5,248 bases of DNA from an uncultured Paraglaciecola sp. (GTDB lineage Bacteria; Pseudomonadota; Gammaproteobacteria; Enterobacterales; Alteromonadaceae): positions 1-5,248 of the forward strand of contig CAJQKX010000245.1 in NCBI GenBank assembly GCA_905479025.1, given 5' to 3'. The notes under the pieces were generated by a model. It searched no databases, was not told the DNA's origin, and saw only the letters and a list, made by a program, of their open reading frames with translations. The first letter of the stretch is position 1. Every line of letters begins with the position of its first letter. Of this stretch, positions 5,203 through 5,248 are shown one piece after another. The position numbers and the translations under genes were made by a program.

Positions 5203-5248
5203 GTAATGACTCGGATGGTGAAAGGTATTAGGTTTAATAGCCTACTTT
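5203..5248. other. Right-hand edge, nothing assignable
   Basis: These 46 bases carry no recognisable element. On the - strand one frame reads KVGY then TAA (5234-5236), which could be the tail of a convergent gene sharing the hairpin as terminator. Five codons are too few to support a call. Confidence 0.3.

Noticed and set aside
5203..5248. Tail of a convergent - strand gene (KVGY stop)
   Set aside because: Only four codons and a stop are visible; such a tail arises easily by chance.

Overview
The window looks like a chromosomal segment from an AT-rich marine gammaproteobacterium, most likely Alteromonadales (Alteromonas/Glaciecola/Paraglaciecola-like). This rests on the gene order tolB end, pal, cpoB, tRNA-Lys, on the Pal motif GHCDSRGTPEYN, and on base composition. 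The placement is inferred from recall of family sequences, not from a search.

Bases 1-1397 are the distal end of the Tol-Pal cell-envelope operon: the last eight codons of tolB, complete pal (peptidoglycan-binding outer-membrane lipoprotein) and complete cpoB (periplasmic coiled-coil/TPR protein). All are on the + strand and closely spaced. Together these proteins help constrict the outer membrane and coordinate septal peptidoglycan synthesis at division.

Bases 1398-1829 hold a probable sigma70 promoter with a GC-rich start region and a small leader hairpin. Two sequence-identical tRNA-Lys(UUU) genes follow, 48 bp apart.

Bases 1830-2765 have no intact gene. The stretch contains scraps that look like decayed sequence: a possible broken third tRNA-Lys copy, an interrupted unassigned open frame, and a possible C-terminal fragment of an outer-membrane beta-barrel protein.

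Bases 2766-3575 (- strand) encode a double-hotdog acyl-CoA thioesterase-like protein. The next gap, 3576-4360, holds a convincing short relic of a major facilitator (Spinster-like) transporter with an in-frame stop. It also holds an operator-like palindrome and a 14-codon leader frame whose stop overlaps the start of the next gene.

Bases 4361-5179 (+) encode an alpha/beta hydrolase with a complete Ser-Asp-His triad, followed by an intrinsic terminator-like hairpin. The last 46 bases hold nothing that can be assigned.

The window is mostly ordinary: a conserved housekeeping operon and tRNAs followed by a zone of gene decay with two surviving lipid/ester-type hydrolases. I see no CRISPR array, insertion sequence, phage gene or evident novel system. 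The points most worth checking are the pseudogene relics and the overlapping leader ORF.
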